Assembly: GCA_017463985.1 (NCBI GenBank)
Contig: JAFUEH010000017.1
Span: forward strand, 1 to 32,587
DNA length: 32,587 bases
Direction: 5' to 3'
Origin: Eubacterium sp.
GTDB lineage: Bacteria > Bacillota > Clostridia > Oscillospirales > Acutalibacteraceae
Each line of letters begins with the position of its first letter. The first letter of the stretch is position 1. Both the position numbers and the translations under genes were made by a program. The notes under the pieces were generated by a model that was not told the origin of the DNA, did not search any database, and saw only the letters and a list, made by a program, of their open reading frames with translations. Below are positions 14,982 through 23,538 of the stretch, piece after piece.

Positions 14982-17900
14982 ATGAAAAAGATGACGAAGA
15001 AGTTTTTATCCTTGCTCTTATCGGCGCTGTTGATCGTCAGCTCGCTTCCGCTTTTCGCCTTCACGGCACTGGCAGCTGGTATTGACGACCTGAACAATGC
15101 TATTACTGCCTATGAGGATAAGATGGATGGCACCGTGTATACGAATATGAAAGCGGCATACGATGAATATATCGATGCGCTTGCTGCGAAGGATGCCTAT
15201 CTTTACGGTGGCGATACAACAGTGGATCTTGCTGCGGCTGCATCCGCTTTGACTGCTGCAAGCGATGCCATGAATCCTTGGAGCCGCGCTACCTTCAATG
15301 CGGATGCTTACTATTATGGCAATGTAGCGACCGGCGGATACGCGAATGTTGTTTACTGCTCTAATGCGTCGAGCAATACGCTTTCGTCAGGAAAGCAGAA
15401 CAAGGCATATATGGATAACTATTTTTATGCAGTGAACAATATTGTTGTTGCTTATGATGGCGAGACAACACCGCGGATTCCGGCTGCTTATGTTCAGAAG
15501 TGCGAATCATCTCATTCCAATAGAATTTATTATGTAGCAGCAACATCAATTACCAACTTCAAACTGAATGGCAATTGGTACGGCTCTACAGATGCAAAGG
15601 TGAACGGAAGCGTAGTTTATACCGGCCTTCCGTGGAACACGAGCTCATCCAGATCTATCTCTTCCACTGTTCAGACAAGCACATATAACAGCGACTGTAC
15701 CAACACCGGCACACCGAGAATTTACAGCAACTCTTTAGCTTATACCGGTAGCGGTAATACCACTAATTACTATGAGCTGGTTAACTCATTAACCTACCGG
15801 TTCTGTGGGTACTATAGCTATTGGGGCTCTAATACGCAAACCATTGACTATACTTTCTCACCGCATTACTATGTCATTAATTACAAACCGATTATTGAAG
15901 ACATTAATAATGTTAAGGACACGCTGAGCACGGCTTGCACCAGTGGCGTTGAGAATTATACAGAGGGTGGTCTTGCTTCGCTTCTGACCTATCTTGATCT
16001 GCATACTGCGGACAGTGCCAACCCGAACACATACACATACAGCTCTAATATGGCAACATCTGTTACCAACTGCGCAACGGCTATTAAGACTGCGGCTACC
16101 GCTTCTTACACCGCACCGTCTCAGGATGGCAACGGCTACAGCAACCTGAGATCTGCGATTAACAGAACGAAGGCTACTTATGATGCCACGAACGACAGCG
16201 GTTCTTACACGGCGGATTCCTGGGCGGCTTTTGCTACCGCTTATGAGGCTGCTGTGAATACCATGAAGGCACAGCCGACAGACGAATATAATAATGATAG
16301 CGATGCTGCTGCTAAGGCAACTGCATTAAACAATGCGTATGACGCACTCGAAACCGTTGCTACCAAGGTTGATACTACACCGGTGACGTCGCTGGTGGAT
16401 ACTTACAGAAGCTGGAACACGATCTTTACCGCTGAAACAGCGGCGGCTGTGGAAGCAGCGATCGATGCGGCCTCTCAGGCGATTTGGAACGGCAACTACG
16501 GCGTAGCCGGTGACGCGCTGAACGATTCTGATGAAGCACGCGCTACTGTAGAGACGCACAGAGCAGCGATTGCCGCGGCAATCAAGAACCTGCGTATCAG
16601 CCCTGACGCGATTGCGCAGAGTGACAATATGAAACTGTCTATGAATCAGGCGCTGGCGCTGGACGTGGATACGCCTTCTGACTACAGCAACTACTCTAGC
16701 CTGACAAATGCGAAGAATGCTGCACAGCTTTATATGACGCAGGCGGCTTCTACGGATTTCACCGATTATGACACGCAGTATGCAGAATATATAGCTTATG
16801 TACAGGCGATATATGACGCCTTTAACGGCTTGCTTCCGTCTTTCCTGAAGATTCCGGACGGTGACGCAGCACAGAATACAGCGCAGACGAATATGACCCA
16901 GCTCACAACCTCTGACCAAGGTCAGCAGATTGTTCAGTTTGGCTATACGAATTATGCGCTCATCATGAAGATGAACCATGACGGTACAACGGTTCCGTTC
17001 GGTGTAGCAGATATTCTGTTTGCTACCAATATTGAAAGCAAGGTCAATAACATGCTTGACAGTATCAGCATTAATGCAACGGCTGATACGATCGGCGGTA
17101 ACGGCCAAAAGAACCATATTAGAGATCTGAGCACCTGGACATCAACGCCTTATGCGCTGTCTGACACAGAGAAAACTACGTATGCCGGTTGTCTGACCTA
17201 CAACGAATTTTCTGTTTCCGATATCCGTTATTTAGGCGCTAATGCCAATAAACCGGAACAGTTTGCGACGGATAACAGCGGTAATGTTATCAGCTTTGAG
17301 GATGGCGCAACAACAGACTTTACTCCGATTTTGGGTACGACCGACGGCGCCGCTACTAACCCCGGTACCGGCGGTATCTTCGCCCGTTCCACCGGCTCAA
17401 CCGCTTCTGTTCTGTTAGAGGGTAACTTTAATCTTGATATTCCTTCCAGCACGGCGGCAGGTGTGGAATCCAATAACGGTAACGAGGTTGTCAAGACGAC
17501 CTACACCATGAACAATACCTATTTCGGTGCGGTAACGCTTTACAACTGCCAGAACGTTTCCAACTGTGCCGGTTATGACTGGTATACTTCTAAAACTAAT
17601 AATGAAAAAATTAATATCTCCGTTGATGTTGTTGACGCTGCAAACCTTGTTGATTTAATCTATGCTGCTAACGACATTCTTTCAACAGAATCCCTTTATA
17701 CCAAGGCATCTTGGGAAGAATTTACGGCGGCATTAGAGGCAGCACAGACTGACATTGATTATACCACGCTCAGCGCTAACGAAATTCAGTCTCAGCTCCA
17801 GACGAGATATGACAATCTTTGGAGAGAGTGGAAGGACGCAACGGACGGCTTACAGCTGGCAGCTAACAACCAGTCCTTAAAGGATGCGCGTGTTTATAGC

Positions 17901-19799
17901 ACAGACGCAAAGGACAACAAGACAGTGGATGCACTCTATAACGAGGGCAACGCCAACGAATATTGGGATACTACCCTGTGGGCTGCTTTTGAGGCGGCTT
18001 ATGAGGCAGTAACCGGCACGAACGGCCTTGGCAATAAGTATTCTGATATCAATATCAGAAACTACGGCACCAGCGAGCAGCCGACGATCGACGGCCTTGC
18101 CGATGCGTTGAAGGCAGCTTACGATGCGCTTGAGATTGGCGGTATCCTGGTTGACCCGGCAGTAGAGCTGGTTTACGGCGAGGATGGCTTAGCCGCTAAG
18201 CTGGATGACTATAAGTTCTATGCAAGCGATCTTGAAACCATGGCGAATACACTTGCTGATCTGGAGTATTATACCGATACAATCGGCACTTATATCCCGA
18301 AGGAAAATCAGACTGCCTTTGATGCGGAGGTTGCTGCGCTTGAGGCACTGAACGCGATCGAGCCTGCCGGCGACTTTGATAAGGATGCATTCCAGCAGTA
18401 CATCAACACTGCGAAGGCAAGAGCGAACGATCCGGATGCTTATAACATTGATGAGGTCGTCAGCTATATTGCTGAGATGGAGGATGGCGCTTCCAGAAGC
18501 GTGACCGTTCTCGGCACAAGCTACGAAGGCCTTGCGAGCGACGCGATGCAGAGAGTGGATAACGCTTATCAGAAGCTGGAGTCCATGGATATTCAGTCCT
18601 ACGCCGTAACGGTTGACAATGCAGCGGCAACGATCACGGACGCCAGCGGTAAGACCTACGCCAGCGGCGATAAGATCCCGTACGGCACGACGGTAACCGT
18701 TTCGACAGGCGACAAGGCTGCTTACACCTACGATTACGTATCCAACACGTCTAATAAGAACGGCGGTCACATTCAGAAGTACGTCGGCACGCTGGAGGAA
18801 TTCACCTTTACCGTAGCCGGTACGACGAATATTATTGCGGCTGCTCCGAACGGTGATAACACCTATAAAGTTTCTTACATCACCTCCTGCAAGAGCGGCG
18901 ACGAGGAACTGCTTGGCTACACAACTTATGTTGAGTACGTATCCGCCGGCACGACCGTCAACGCGACGAAGGTAAAGGCGCCGAGCTATGCGTTCTACAG
19001 CTTCCAGGGCTACAGCGAGACCTCTGCTACGATCAACGCGGATACGAAGATCTACCTGAACTATACGATCGTTAGCAACGAGCCGATGTGCACCGTTTAC
19101 AACTTCGATGAAGGTAGCGAAACAAGCTATCACTACGGTGAAATCGTGACAGAAAGCCTCGATGAGAGTGCTGTAGCCGTTGCAAAGGTAGCAAGTGAAG
19201 ATCTGGCTAACTACTTATATGAAGGCATTTACAATGATTATCCTAACTATCCTTTCAAGGATGATAGCGAAGATTTGATCGATACGGTTGATCCGTTCCT
19301 GACAGTTGTGGCTTACGGCAATACCTACACCTTCAAGATTACGGAAGAATCTGTATATCTTGTATCCATTCTGTCTACAGATGAAATCTTAGTATGTGCA
19401 GAGCCAGTATACGACAATGTCGGTGCTCCTTCATCTGTCTATGTCAGCACTCACGCGACTGTTAATGAGGACACGATCATTACCAACAGCAGCTTTGCGA
19501 TGCCGGAGGGCTACGAGCTGGTAGAGGCCGGCGTACTGGTACAGTACAACAAGACAGGTGAGGCGCTCGTTGACAGAGAGATCAACTTCGATACCGTTGG
19601 TGACGATCAGGGTAATGATAAGATCAGAAGACTGAAGTCCACGAAGCTTGACAACGGTACGGACAACAGCTACACCATTAACCTGCATCTTAACAGTGCA
19701 ACCGGTAGAGCGAAGTACATTGCTTACATTAATTACACTGACGATCAGGGTGCTATGCACACCGTATTCTCCGCAGCACAAGATGCCGTTATCGGCTAA
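14982..19799 (+). CDS. Giant secreted FIVAR-like surface protein (right copy)
   Basis: A 1605-aa paralogue of the minus-strand protein at 9462-14390 with the same architecture: signal peptide (1-32, ending TALAA), helical start, variable beta domain (about 100-300), FIVAR-like repeats (such as SYTADSWAAFATAYEAA), a second beta domain starting near SFLKIPDGD, more repeats (SWEEFTAALEAA, LWAAFEAAYEAVTG), MucBP-like beta domains, and a C-terminal domain from 1369. The N-terminal domain has little resemblance to the other copy beyond GNTTNYYEL and YVINYKPI, while the C-terminal 237 residues differ at only about 30 positions. No cell-wall sorting signal is seen. ATG 14982 follows GGGAGG at 14969-14974; an upstream in-frame GTG/ATG extension from 14922 would add 20 residues ahead of a normal signal peptide and is rejected. 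Confidence 0.9.
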   Translation: MKKMTKKFLSLLLSALLIVSSLPLFAFTALAAGIDDLNNAITAYEDKMDGTVYTNMKAAYDEYIDALAAKDAYLYGGDTTVDLAAAASALTAASDAMNPWSRATFNADAYYYGNVATGGYANVVYCSNASSNTLSSGKQNKAYMDNYFYAVNNIVVAYDGETTPRIPAAYVQKCESSHSNRIYYVAATSITNFKLNGNWYGSTDAKVNGSVVYTGLPWNTSSSRSISSTVQTSTYNSDCTNTGTPRIYSNSLAYTGSGNTTNYYELVNSLTYRFCGYYSYWGSNTQTIDYTFSPHYYVINYKPIIEDINNVKDTLSTACTSGVENYTEGGLASLLTYLDLHTADSANPNTYTYSSNMATSVTNCATAIKTAATASYTAPSQDGNGYSNLRSAINRTKATYDATNDSGSYTADSWAAFATAYEAAVNTMKAQPTDEYNNDSDAAAKATALNNAYDALETVATKVDTTPVTSLVDTYRSWNTIFTAETAAAVEAAIDAASQAIWNGNYGVAGDALNDSDEARATVETHRAAIAAAIKNLRISPDAIAQSDNMKLSMNQALALDVDTPSDYSNYSSLTNAKNAAQLYMTQAASTDFTDYDTQYAEYIAYVQAIYDAFNGLLPSFLKIPDGDAAQNTAQTNMTQLTTSDQGQQIVQFGYTNYALIMKMNHDGTTVPFGVADILFATNIESKVNNMLDSISINATADTIGGNGQKNHIRDLSTWTSTPYALSDTEKTTYAGCLTYNEFSVSDIRYLGANANKPEQFATDNSGNVISFEDGATTDFTPILGTTDGAATNPGTGGIFARSTGSTASVLLEGNFNLDIPSSTAAGVESNNGNEVVKTTYTMNNTYFGAVTLYNCQNVSNCAGYDWYTSKTNNEKINISVDVVDAANLVDLIYAANDILSTESLYTKASWEEFTAALEAAQTDIDYTTLSANEIQSQLQTRYDNLWREWKDATDGLQLAANNQSLKDARVYSTDAKDNKTVDALYNEGNANEYWDTTLWAAFEAAYEAVTGTNGLGNKYSDINIRNYGTSEQPTIDGLADALKAAYDALEIGGILVDPAVELVYGEDGLAAKLDDYKFYASDLETMANTLADLEYYTDTIGTYIPKENQTAFDAEVAALEALNAIEPAGDFDKDAFQQYINTAKARANDPDAYNIDEVVSYIAEMEDGASRSVTVLGTSYEGLASDAMQRVDNAYQKLESMDIQSYAVTVDNAAATITDASGKTYASGDKIPYGTTVTVSTGDKAAYTYDYVSNTSNKNGGHIQKYVGTLEEFTFTVAGTTNIIAAAPNGDNTYKVSYITSCKSGDEELLGYTTYVEYVSAGTTVNATKVKAPSYAFYSFQGYSETSATINADTKIYLNYTIVSNEPMCTVYNFDEGSETSYHYGEIVTESLDESAVAVAKVASEDLANYLYEGIYNDYPNYPFKDDSEDLIDTVDPFLTVVAYGNTYTFKITEESVYLVSILSTDEILVCAEPVYDNVGAPSSVYVSTHATVNEDTIITNSSFAMPEGYELVEAGVLVQYNKTGEALVDREINFDTVGDDQGNDKIRRLKSTKLDNGTDNSYTINLHLNSATGRAKYIAYINYTDDQGAMHTVFSAAQDAVIG

Positions 19800-19960
19800 T
19801 GGAGGTGCTTGCCATGAGAAAGAATTATTATGAGCCGGAGCTCGAGGTCAGAAAGTACCGTCTGACGCCGGACGTGTTCACGGACAGTGATCACGTCGGT
19901 GACGGTGACGATTACGATCTTGACGCCGTCGGTGATCCAACTGACGATCTGTTTGCATAA
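19086..19960. repeat. Right arm of long inverted repeat
   Basis: This is the counterpart of 9301-10181 in opposite orientation: the last 237 codons of the right giant gene plus the small gene. The high identity limited to this end suggests recent duplication or continuing gene conversion. Confidence 0.9.
19814..19960 (+). CDS. Small acidic protein (right copy)
   Basis: A 48-aa protein, identical to the minus-strand copy at 9301-9447 except Tyr6 for Phe6. GGAGG (19801-19805) lies immediately after the giant gene's stop and 8 bases before this ATG, so the pair is co-transcribed and probably coupled. Of the four base differences between the copies, three are synonymous, which indicates selection on the protein. 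The acidic C-terminal half has several D-x-D spacings but no canonical EF-hand or dockerin calcium loop. Function is unknown. Confidence 0.82.
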   Translation: MRKNYYEPELEVRKYRLTPDVFTDSDHVGDGDDYDLDAVGDPTDDLFA

Positions 19961-19968
19961 CGGCACGA

Positions 19969-20001
19969 CCGCCGCAGAGTTAACTCTGCGGCGGTTTTTT
20001 T
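19969..20001 (+). terminator. Strong terminator after the right small gene
   Basis: A perfect 26-nt palindrome (19969-19994, arms CCGCCGCAGAGTT / AACTCTGCGGCGG) is followed by TTTTTTT. It differs completely from the terminator of the left copy, marking the edge of the duplicated unit. Confidence 0.93.
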
Positions 20002-20089
20002 ATATTTGTATAGGGTATTTTATTTGTATAGGTTTGTATTGGAATTCAAAATGAATTATAAATATTCGGTAACATTCTTTCACTAAAAT

Positions 20090-20118
20090 TTGACATTGCT
20101 TTGTCAATATATTATTAT
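20090..20118 (+). promoter_or_regulatory. Promoter of the tyrA-aro operon
   Basis: TTGACA (20090-20095) and TATTAT (20113-20118) with 17-bp spacing. The expected transcription start near 20125 almost coincides with the left end of the 280-bp inverted-repeat element, so that element would form nearly the whole leader. Confidence 0.8.
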
Positions 20119-20126
20119 TAATATGT

Positions 20127-20406
20127 ATAGCCATAGCACTCGCATTCGAACCACGGTTTAGAACGGCAAATTAAACTTATTTCTGCGTTAAAAATGCTCG
20201 CAATCCGAAAGGATTACTGTGCTTTTTGCCTTGAACTAAGCCCAATTTGCTCATTCTAAACTGCGTAGCACCTAAAACCGTAGGAGTTAAGATGAAGTTT
20301 GGTGCTTTGAGGGCGAAGCAAGGCTTGCGCCTTGCAAGAACGAAAACGGCAAAATTCGCTTAAATACTCGGTTTTAGGCGAGTTCGAATACGAGTGCTAT
20401 GGCTAT
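20127..20406. mobile_element. 280-bp MITE-like element with 25-bp terminal inverted repeats
   Basis: The left end (20127-20151, starting ATAGCCATAGCACTCG) and right end (20382-20406) are inverted repeats matching in 24 of 25 positions. Inside are further inverted segments: TTTAGAAcgGCAAATT near 20156 with AATTTGCTCATTCTAAA near 20248, CCTAAAACCG near 20272 with CGGTTTTAGG near 20369, and a GCAAGGCTTGCGCCTTGC hairpin near 20319. It encodes no transposase. No clear target-site duplication is seen (flanks TATGT and CTATAT). It fits a non-autonomous palindromic repeat element, but could instead be a structured regulatory leader because it fills the space between the operon promoter and tyrA. Confidence 0.75.
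20292..20363 (+). CDS. Possible 23-codon ORF inside the element
   Basis: ATG 20292 follows AGGAG (20283-20287) and opens a 23-residue basic peptide, MKFGALRAKQGLRLART then KTAKFA. It has only two Phe and no Tyr or Trp, so it is not a classic aromatic attenuator peptide. It may be chance. Confidence 0.2.
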   Translation: MKFGALRAKQGLRLARTKTAKFA

Positions 20407-20442
20407 CTATATTCAGATAACAACAACCCCACGGAGGCACTC

Positions 20443-21273
20443 ATGAATATTTTAATTTGCGGCTTAGGTTTGATCGGCGGCTCGCTCGCTAAAACCTTAA
20501 AAAAGAACACAAACCATACGGTGCTCGGCTGGAACCGAACCGATACCGTTACCGAAAAGGCGCTGCGTGACGGCGTGATCGACAGGACCGGCGATATTGA
20601 CGCGCTGATGGCGGAGGCGGATATTACCTTTATTAATTTTTATCCGGATGCAATCGTGCCGTTTATTTTGGCACACAAGGACTCCTTTAAGCGCGATTCG
20701 ATCGTTACCGATTCCTGCGGCGTGAAAACAAAAATCTGTCGTGAAATGGCGCAACAGCGCGACCTGCCGTTCTATTTTATCGGCGCGCACCCGATGGCCG
20801 GACGTGAGGTCAGCGGCTATGACAACAGCCTGGATGATCTGTATGACAACGCCAGCTTTATCTGTACGCCGCTGGAAGATACGCCGCGTGTGAAAAGCGA
20901 TGCGCTCGTCGGTCTGGCGCAGCAGATGGGCTTTGCCCGTACGGTGGTGACAACGCCGGAGCACCATGATGAGATGATCGCGTTTACTTCGCAGATCGCT
21001 CACGTGCTTGCCTGTTCTTATGTATTGTCACCGCTGGCACCGATGCACGCAGGCTACTCGGCCGGTTCCTACCGTGATGTCAGCCGCGTCGCGCGTATTA
21101 ACGCCGAAATGTGGACGGAGCTGTTCCTTGACAACAAGGAGCCGCTGGTGCGTGAGATCGATGACTTAGTATCGAATTTAATGCGTTTTAAATATAATAT
21201 TGTCAACGGTGACGGCGCTGCGCTGACAGCGCTGATGAAGGAAGGCAACCGAATCAAAGAGGAAATCGGCTAA
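20443..21273 (+). CDS. tyrA: Prephenate dehydrogenase
   Basis: A 276-aa NAD(P)-dependent enzyme that oxidatively decarboxylates prephenate to 4-hydroxyphenylpyruvate, the committed step to tyrosine. The Rossmann motif GLGLIGGS is at 7-14, GAHPMAG at 114-120 is the family substrate motif, and SQIAHVLACSY (183-193) carries the probable catalytic His187. It is the short form without chorismate mutase or ACT domain, so Tyr feedback through ACT is not expected. ATG 20443 with GGAGG (20433-20437) is the start; an in-frame extension to 20332 runs through the inverted-repeat element and is spurious. Its stop TAA shares a base with aroB's ATG. It is the first gene of the aromatic operon driven from 20090. 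Confidence 0.93.
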   Translation: MNILICGLGLIGGSLAKTLKKNTNHTVLGWNRTDTVTEKALRDGVIDRTGDIDALMAEADITFINFYPDAIVPFILAHKDSFKRDSIVTDSCGVKTKICREMAQQRDLPFYFIGAHPMAGREVSGYDNSLDDLYDNASFICTPLEDTPRVKSDALVGLAQQMGFARTVVTTPEHHDEMIAFTSQIAHVLACSYVLSPLAPMHAGYSAGSYRDVSRVARINAEMWTELFLDNKEPLVREIDDLVSNLMRFKYNIVNGDGAALTALMKEGNRIKEEIG

Positions 21274-22325
21274 TGAAAAAATGCGATGTTCATGCCGGTA
21301 AAGGCTATTCTATTTATATTGAAAATAATATATTACAGCGTGCTGCCGACTATATCCGGCCGGTGACCGCGGCTAAAAAAATCTGTGTCATCAGCGATAC
21401 GAATGTGTTTCCTCTTTACGGCGACGCGTTGGTCGACTGTCTGACGGCGGCAGGCTTTGCCGTTTGTCAGTATGTTTTTACGGCCGGTGAAGCCTCTAAG
21501 ACGACGGATACCGTTATACGGATGGTGGCGTTTTTGGCCGAAAATGAGCTGACTAGGAGCGACCTTGTTGTGGCGCTGGGAGGCGGCGTTACGGGCGATA
21601 TGGCCGGCTTCGCTGCAGCGATTTATTTGCGCGGCATTGATTTTGTACAGATCCCGACCTCGCTTTTGGCGCAGGTGGATTCCTCTGTTGGCGGCAAAAC
21701 GGCTGTCGATCTGCCGCAGGGCAAAAACCTGTGCGGCGCGTTCCATCAGCCGGTGTTGGTACTGATTGATCCGACGGTGCTGGACACGCTCCCGCCGCAC
21801 TTTTTTGCGGACGGAATGGCCGAGGCGATCAAGATGGGCTGTATTAAAAGCGCCTCTTTGTTTGAAAAAATTGAACAGCAGCCGGCGCGGATGGTGATTG
21901 AAGAGATCATTTATGAATGCGTCAGCTTAAAGGCCGGTGTGGTAGAACGAGACGAAAAAGAGCATGGAGAACGGGCGCTGCTGAACTTTGGTCATACCGC
22001 CGGCCATGCGATCGAAAAGCTGCACGGCTTCACCACGATCTCGCACGGTGAAGCAGTCGGCATCGGCATGGTGACGGTCTGTGAAGCGGCCGAGCGCAGC
22101 GGCTTGACACCGGCAGGAACGGCCGACAGGATCAGGGCGGTGCTGCAAAAATATCAACTGCCCACCCAAGATAACCACAGTATGAAGGAAATCGTGACGG
22201 CCATGGCGGCGGATAAAAAGCGTACCGGTGCCGGTATTCGCTTTGTGCTGCTGCACCGGATTGGCAACGGCTTTATTGAGCCGATCGCGTTTGAAGATAT
22301 CAACGCTTTTTTCGGGGTGGCATGA
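21273..22325 (+). CDS. aroB: 3-dehydroquinate synthase
   Basis: A 350-aa NAD+- and metal-dependent enzyme that cyclises DAHP to 3-dehydroquinate, the second shikimate-pathway step. The NAD loop ALGGGVTGDMAGFAAA is at 101-116. Substrate residues are in QIPTSLLAQVDSSVGGKTA (126-144). Metal ligands are Glu184 (MAEAIK), His241 (FGHTAGHAIE) and His258 (SHGEAVGIG). Length is normal for the family. Translation is coupled to tyrA by a one-base overlap, and aroA follows after one intervening base. Confidence 0.96.
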   Translation: MKKCDVHAGKGYSIYIENNILQRAADYIRPVTAAKKICVISDTNVFPLYGDALVDCLTAAGFAVCQYVFTAGEASKTTDTVIRMVAFLAENELTRSDLVVALGGGVTGDMAGFAAAIYLRGIDFVQIPTSLLAQVDSSVGGKTAVDLPQGKNLCGAFHQPVLVLIDPTVLDTLPPHFFADGMAEAIKMGCIKSASLFEKIEQQPARMVIEEIIYECVSLKAGVVERDEKEHGERALLNFGHTAGHAIEKLHGFTTISHGEAVGIGMVTVCEAAERSGLTPAGTADRIRAVLQKYQLPTQDNHSMKEIVTAMAADKKRTGAGIRFVLLHRIGNGFIEPIAFEDINAFFGVA

Positions 22326-22326
22326 T

Positions 22327-23538
22327 ATGAGCAGCGTTATCATTTCCCCATCAGCACTGCATGGAACGGTCCGCGTACCGTCCTCAAAATCGGCCGGACA
22401 CCGTGCGCTGATCTGCGCTTTTTTGTCAGGCTGCAGTACGGTCAACGGTATCGACTCCTCGCAGGACATCCTTGCCACCCAAAACGCGCTTGCCGCACTG
22501 CAAAACGGCGACAGAACGGTCGATTGCCATGAGTCAGGCTCTACACTGCGGTTTATGATTCCGCTGGCGGCAGCGCTGGGCAGAACGGTGACGTTCGTCG
22601 GGAGCGGTAAGCTGCCGCAAAGACCGATCGACGAATATCTTCGCCTGCTGCCGGCGCATGGCGTTACCTGCCGCTATAACGGCTCACTGCCGCTGACCGT
22701 TAGCGGTCAGCTCCAAAGCGGTGTATTTTCCGTCAGAGGCGATGTTTCCTCACAGTATATTACCGGCCTGCTGCTGGCCTTGCCGCTGCTCGACGGCGAC
22801 AGTGAAATTCGCCTGACGACGGCCTTGCTGTCAGCCCCTTATGTGGATATGACGGTGAAGGTGATGCGCGATTTCGGCGTGACGGTGAACCGTACGGAAA
22901 ACGGTTTTTTTGTCAAGGGGAAGCAGACCTATCAACCGTGTGCGTATACGGTAGAGGGCGACTGGTCGCAGGCGGCGTTTTTTATGGCGGCCGGTGCCTT
23001 GCACGGCCCTGTCCACGTGACAGGACTGGACTGGCATTCCACGCAGGGCGACAGGGAAATTGCTACGATTCTAAAGCGCTTCGGCGCCGCGCTGACGGTA
23101 ACGGAGGACGGCGTGACGGTGTCGAAAGCACCGCTGCACGGCATTACGGTGGACGTGTCGAATATTCCGGACACAGCGCCGACGGTAGCAGTGCTTGGCG
23201 CGCTGGCGAGCGGAACGACCGTGATCACCGGCGGAGAACGCCTGCGCATCAAGGAATCTGACCGCATTGCCTGTGTGGTCAATAACTTAAAAAAAGCCGG
23301 TATTCAGGCGCAGGAAACGCCTGACGGCATGATTATCAAGGGCGGCTTGCCAAGCGGCGCCGACCTGGAGGGATATAACGACCATCGGATCGTGATGGCG
23401 ATGAGCGTGTTGGCGTTGGCGGCAACGGGGCGCACGCAGATCAGTGAAGCGGACAGCATCCGTAAATCATATCCCGACTTCTTTAACGACTATAACTCCT
23501 TAGGAGGAAAAGCAGATGTCATCGGTGACAGGAAATAA
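22327..23538 (+). CDS. aroA: EPSP synthase (3-phosphoshikimate 1-carboxyvinyltransferase)
   Basis: A 403-aa enzyme that transfers enolpyruvyl from PEP to shikimate-3-phosphate. The N-terminal signature is PSSKSAGHRALI (18-29, with Lys21, Ser22 and Arg26). The second signature is RIKESDRIACV, and GYNDHRIVMAMSVLAL lies near the C-terminus. It is about 25 residues shorter than the E. coli enzyme. The glyphosate-loop position reads PSSKSAGHRAL, where class I enzymes carry LPGSKSxxNRxL. The start at 22327 is one base after the aroB stop; an upstream in-frame extension lies inside aroB. The 3' end overlaps aroC by 23 bp. Confidence 0.95.
   Translation: MSSVIISPSALHGTVRVPSSKSAGHRALICAFLSGCSTVNGIDSSQDILATQNALAALQNGDRTVDCHESGSTLRFMIPLAAALGRTVTFVGSGKLPQRPIDEYLRLLPAHGVTCRYNGSLPLTVSGQLQSGVFSVRGDVSSQYITGLLLALPLLDGDSEIRLTTALLSAPYVDMTVKVMRDFGVTVNRTENGFFVKGKQTYQPCAYTVEGDWSQAAFFMAAGALHGPVHVTGLDWHSTQGDREIATILKRFGAALTVTEDGVTVSKAPLHGITVDVSNIPDTAPTVAVLGALASGTTVITGGERLRIKESDRIACVVNNLKKAGIQAQETPDGMIIKGGLPSGADLEGYNDHRIVMAMSVLALAATGRTQISEADSIRKSYPDFFNDYNSLGGKADVIGDRK

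Noticed and set aside
16326-19133. Minus-strand open frames of 263 and 314 aa antisense to the right giant gene
   Set aside because: Same reason: compositional shadows. Their translations are Arg/Val/Ile-rich with no domain, and no ribosome sites precede them.
19814-19960. EF-hand or dockerin-type calcium loop in the small acidic protein
   Set aside because: The Asp spacing does not give the D-x-D-x-D-G-x-I-x-x-x-E pattern; only general acidity can be claimed.
20332-20442. N-terminal extension of tyrA beginning at 20332
   Set aside because: It is translated from the inverted-repeat element, is unlike any prephenate dehydrogenase N-terminus, and ATG 20443 has the ribosome site and the Rossmann start.
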